From assembly GCF_029227915.1 (NCBI RefSeq), contig NC_079886.1, forward strand, positions 15,478,501-15,542,500: a stretch of 64,000 bases of DNA. Reading direction: 5' to 3'. The notes under the pieces were generated by a model that was given only the letters and a program-made list of their open reading frames with translations, was not told the origin of the DNA and searched no databases. Source of the DNA: Hydractinia symbiolongicarpus. Taxonomy: Eukaryota; Cnidaria; Hydrozoa; Anthoathecata; Hydractiniidae. Positions 63,290-64,000 of this stretch are shown piece after piece; positions within the stretch are counted from its first letter, which is position 1; every line of letters begins with the position of its first letter. The translations under genes were made by a program, and so were the position numbers.

Positions 63290-64000
63290 ATGAGCTGTTT
63301 TAAGAATGAAATCAGCAAACTATATAGCACCGTGTCGGCACCAATGGCAGCAACTCGCGACGCTCTTGCCGATCGACTACGAGACGTGGGGGATGCTGTA
63401 ACCTTGTATTACAAAAAGGCGAGGGAACAAATTTCAAGAGGGACAACGCTTCACGACGAAATCGAACAGGAGGCAAGAGAAGACTACTACGATACGGAGG
63501 ACATCCAGAATGAATATCAGGTAATTGAAGACCTCAAACACATGTTCCCCCGGGAGAAGAAGGAAGCCACAGGTGCCGAGGATATTTGGCACATATTTGA
63601 CGAAAACGATATTCAAACGTTAGAAGACGGAAACAGAGTGAAAACATGGAGTATCAATAAGAATCTGAACCGAACACTAACGGATGCGATCATGCAAAAA
63701 ATTACGCCCCATATAGACATGCGTGTTAAGGTTGTGTACAGCTTCAGCTGTGATATTTACAAGGGTGGAGGTGGTGTGTCTATTTACGGCAAAACCAAGA
63801 GCTCCAGGTCGCTGTCAAGTATAGCGGAAATTGAAGCGTTCATTGAAGAATGTGAAATGAAGCGTCTCGATCTGGAGGATTATGAGTTTTGGACTAAGGC
63901 TTATTTACCACCTGTTAGAACCACCGAGACCCCAGGGACATATGAGGGAAAAATTGTCTTCGATCACGTACAGATCAAGGTGATAAGTACGCGTGAACCC
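63290..64000 (+). CDS. Start of a long intronless ORF, probably Polinton/Maverick-like (partial)
   Basis: 237 codons without a stop, running off the window. The first ATG is at 63290; a second in-frame Met is at 63344. The GC content is clearly above the surroundings and there is no intron. The frame reads TRDALADRLRDVGDAV, TLHDEIEQEAREDYYDTEDI, DGNRVKTWSINKNL and TYEGKIVFDHVQIKVIS. I recall this kind of N-terminus from large cnidarian ORFs associated with self-synthesising DNA transposons that encode a B-family DNA polymerase. No catalytic domain lies within the window, so this is a tentative family call; the coding call is firm. Confidence 0.55.
   Translation, partial: MSCFKNEISKLYSTVSAPMAATRDALADRLRDVGDAVTLYYKKAREQISRGTTLHDEIEQEAREDYYDTEDIQNEYQVIEDLKHMFPREKKEATGAEDIWHIFDENDIQTLEDGNRVKTWSINKNLNRTLTDAIMQKITPHIDMRVKVVYSFSCDIYKGGGGVSIYGKTKSSRSLSSIAEIEAFIEECEMKRLDLEDYEFWTKAYLPPVRTTETPGTYEGKIVFDHVQIKVISTREP

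Overview
This is an AT-rich window of an intron-dense animal nuclear genome, not a prokaryotic one. Short exons with GT-AG boundaries, long introns, animal gene families (an STK11IP/LIP1-type lysosomal protein and a sorcin-type penta-EF-hand protein) and many eukaryotic transposons support this. The transposon types (Helitron-like ends, pogo/Tigger, piggyBac, hAT-like, non-LTR reverse transcriptase remnants, HIRAN-like accessory ORFs) fit a cnidarian, perhaps a hydrozoan. That assignment is inference.

Bases 414-31371 (minus strand): about 28 exons of one gene whose first exon was not found and whose end lies off the left edge. It encodes an N-terminal region, leucine-rich repeats, an acidic/Ser-rich linker, a PH-like region, a CxxC...CxxC zinc ribbon and a second conserved block, in the order seen in vertebrate STK11IP. 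The next four exons, all phase-compatible, encode a DEP domain and an unrecognised segment; vertebrate STK11IP has no DEP domain as far as I recall. The introns hold short Helitron-like elements, a TTAA-flanked MITE, an array of ~128-bp repeats and an LINE remnant.

Bases 31372-46980: no host gene recognised. A foldback-type element (32746-33473) is followed by a nearly perfect head-to-tail duplication of a 6.38-kb unit (33883-40264 and 40265-46650). Each copy carries a HIRAN-like ORF fragment, Tigger-like ends, a tRNA-derived SINE with a (GGAT)n tail and the left part of a hAT-like element. The duplication junction falls at the centre of a palindromic MITE nested in that hAT-like element, which is complete only in the second copy.

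Bases 46981-58486: transposon graveyard. It contains a foldback element with internal tandem repeats (47860-49100), a broken piggyBac transposase with a greatly expanded poly-Asp tract (50716-52381) and LINE reverse transcriptase fragments on either side. From 52.8 to 58.5 kb nothing is recognised.

Bases 58487-62805 (plus strand): a sorcin-like calcium-binding protein gene, with seven exons seen and the first one missing. One intron contains a complete but dead pogo-type transposon (59920-61634) that carries a HIRAN-like ORF on the opposite strand to its transposase. At the right edge (63290-64000) a long, GC-richer open frame runs out of the window; it is probably the start of a large Polinton/Maverick-like ORF.
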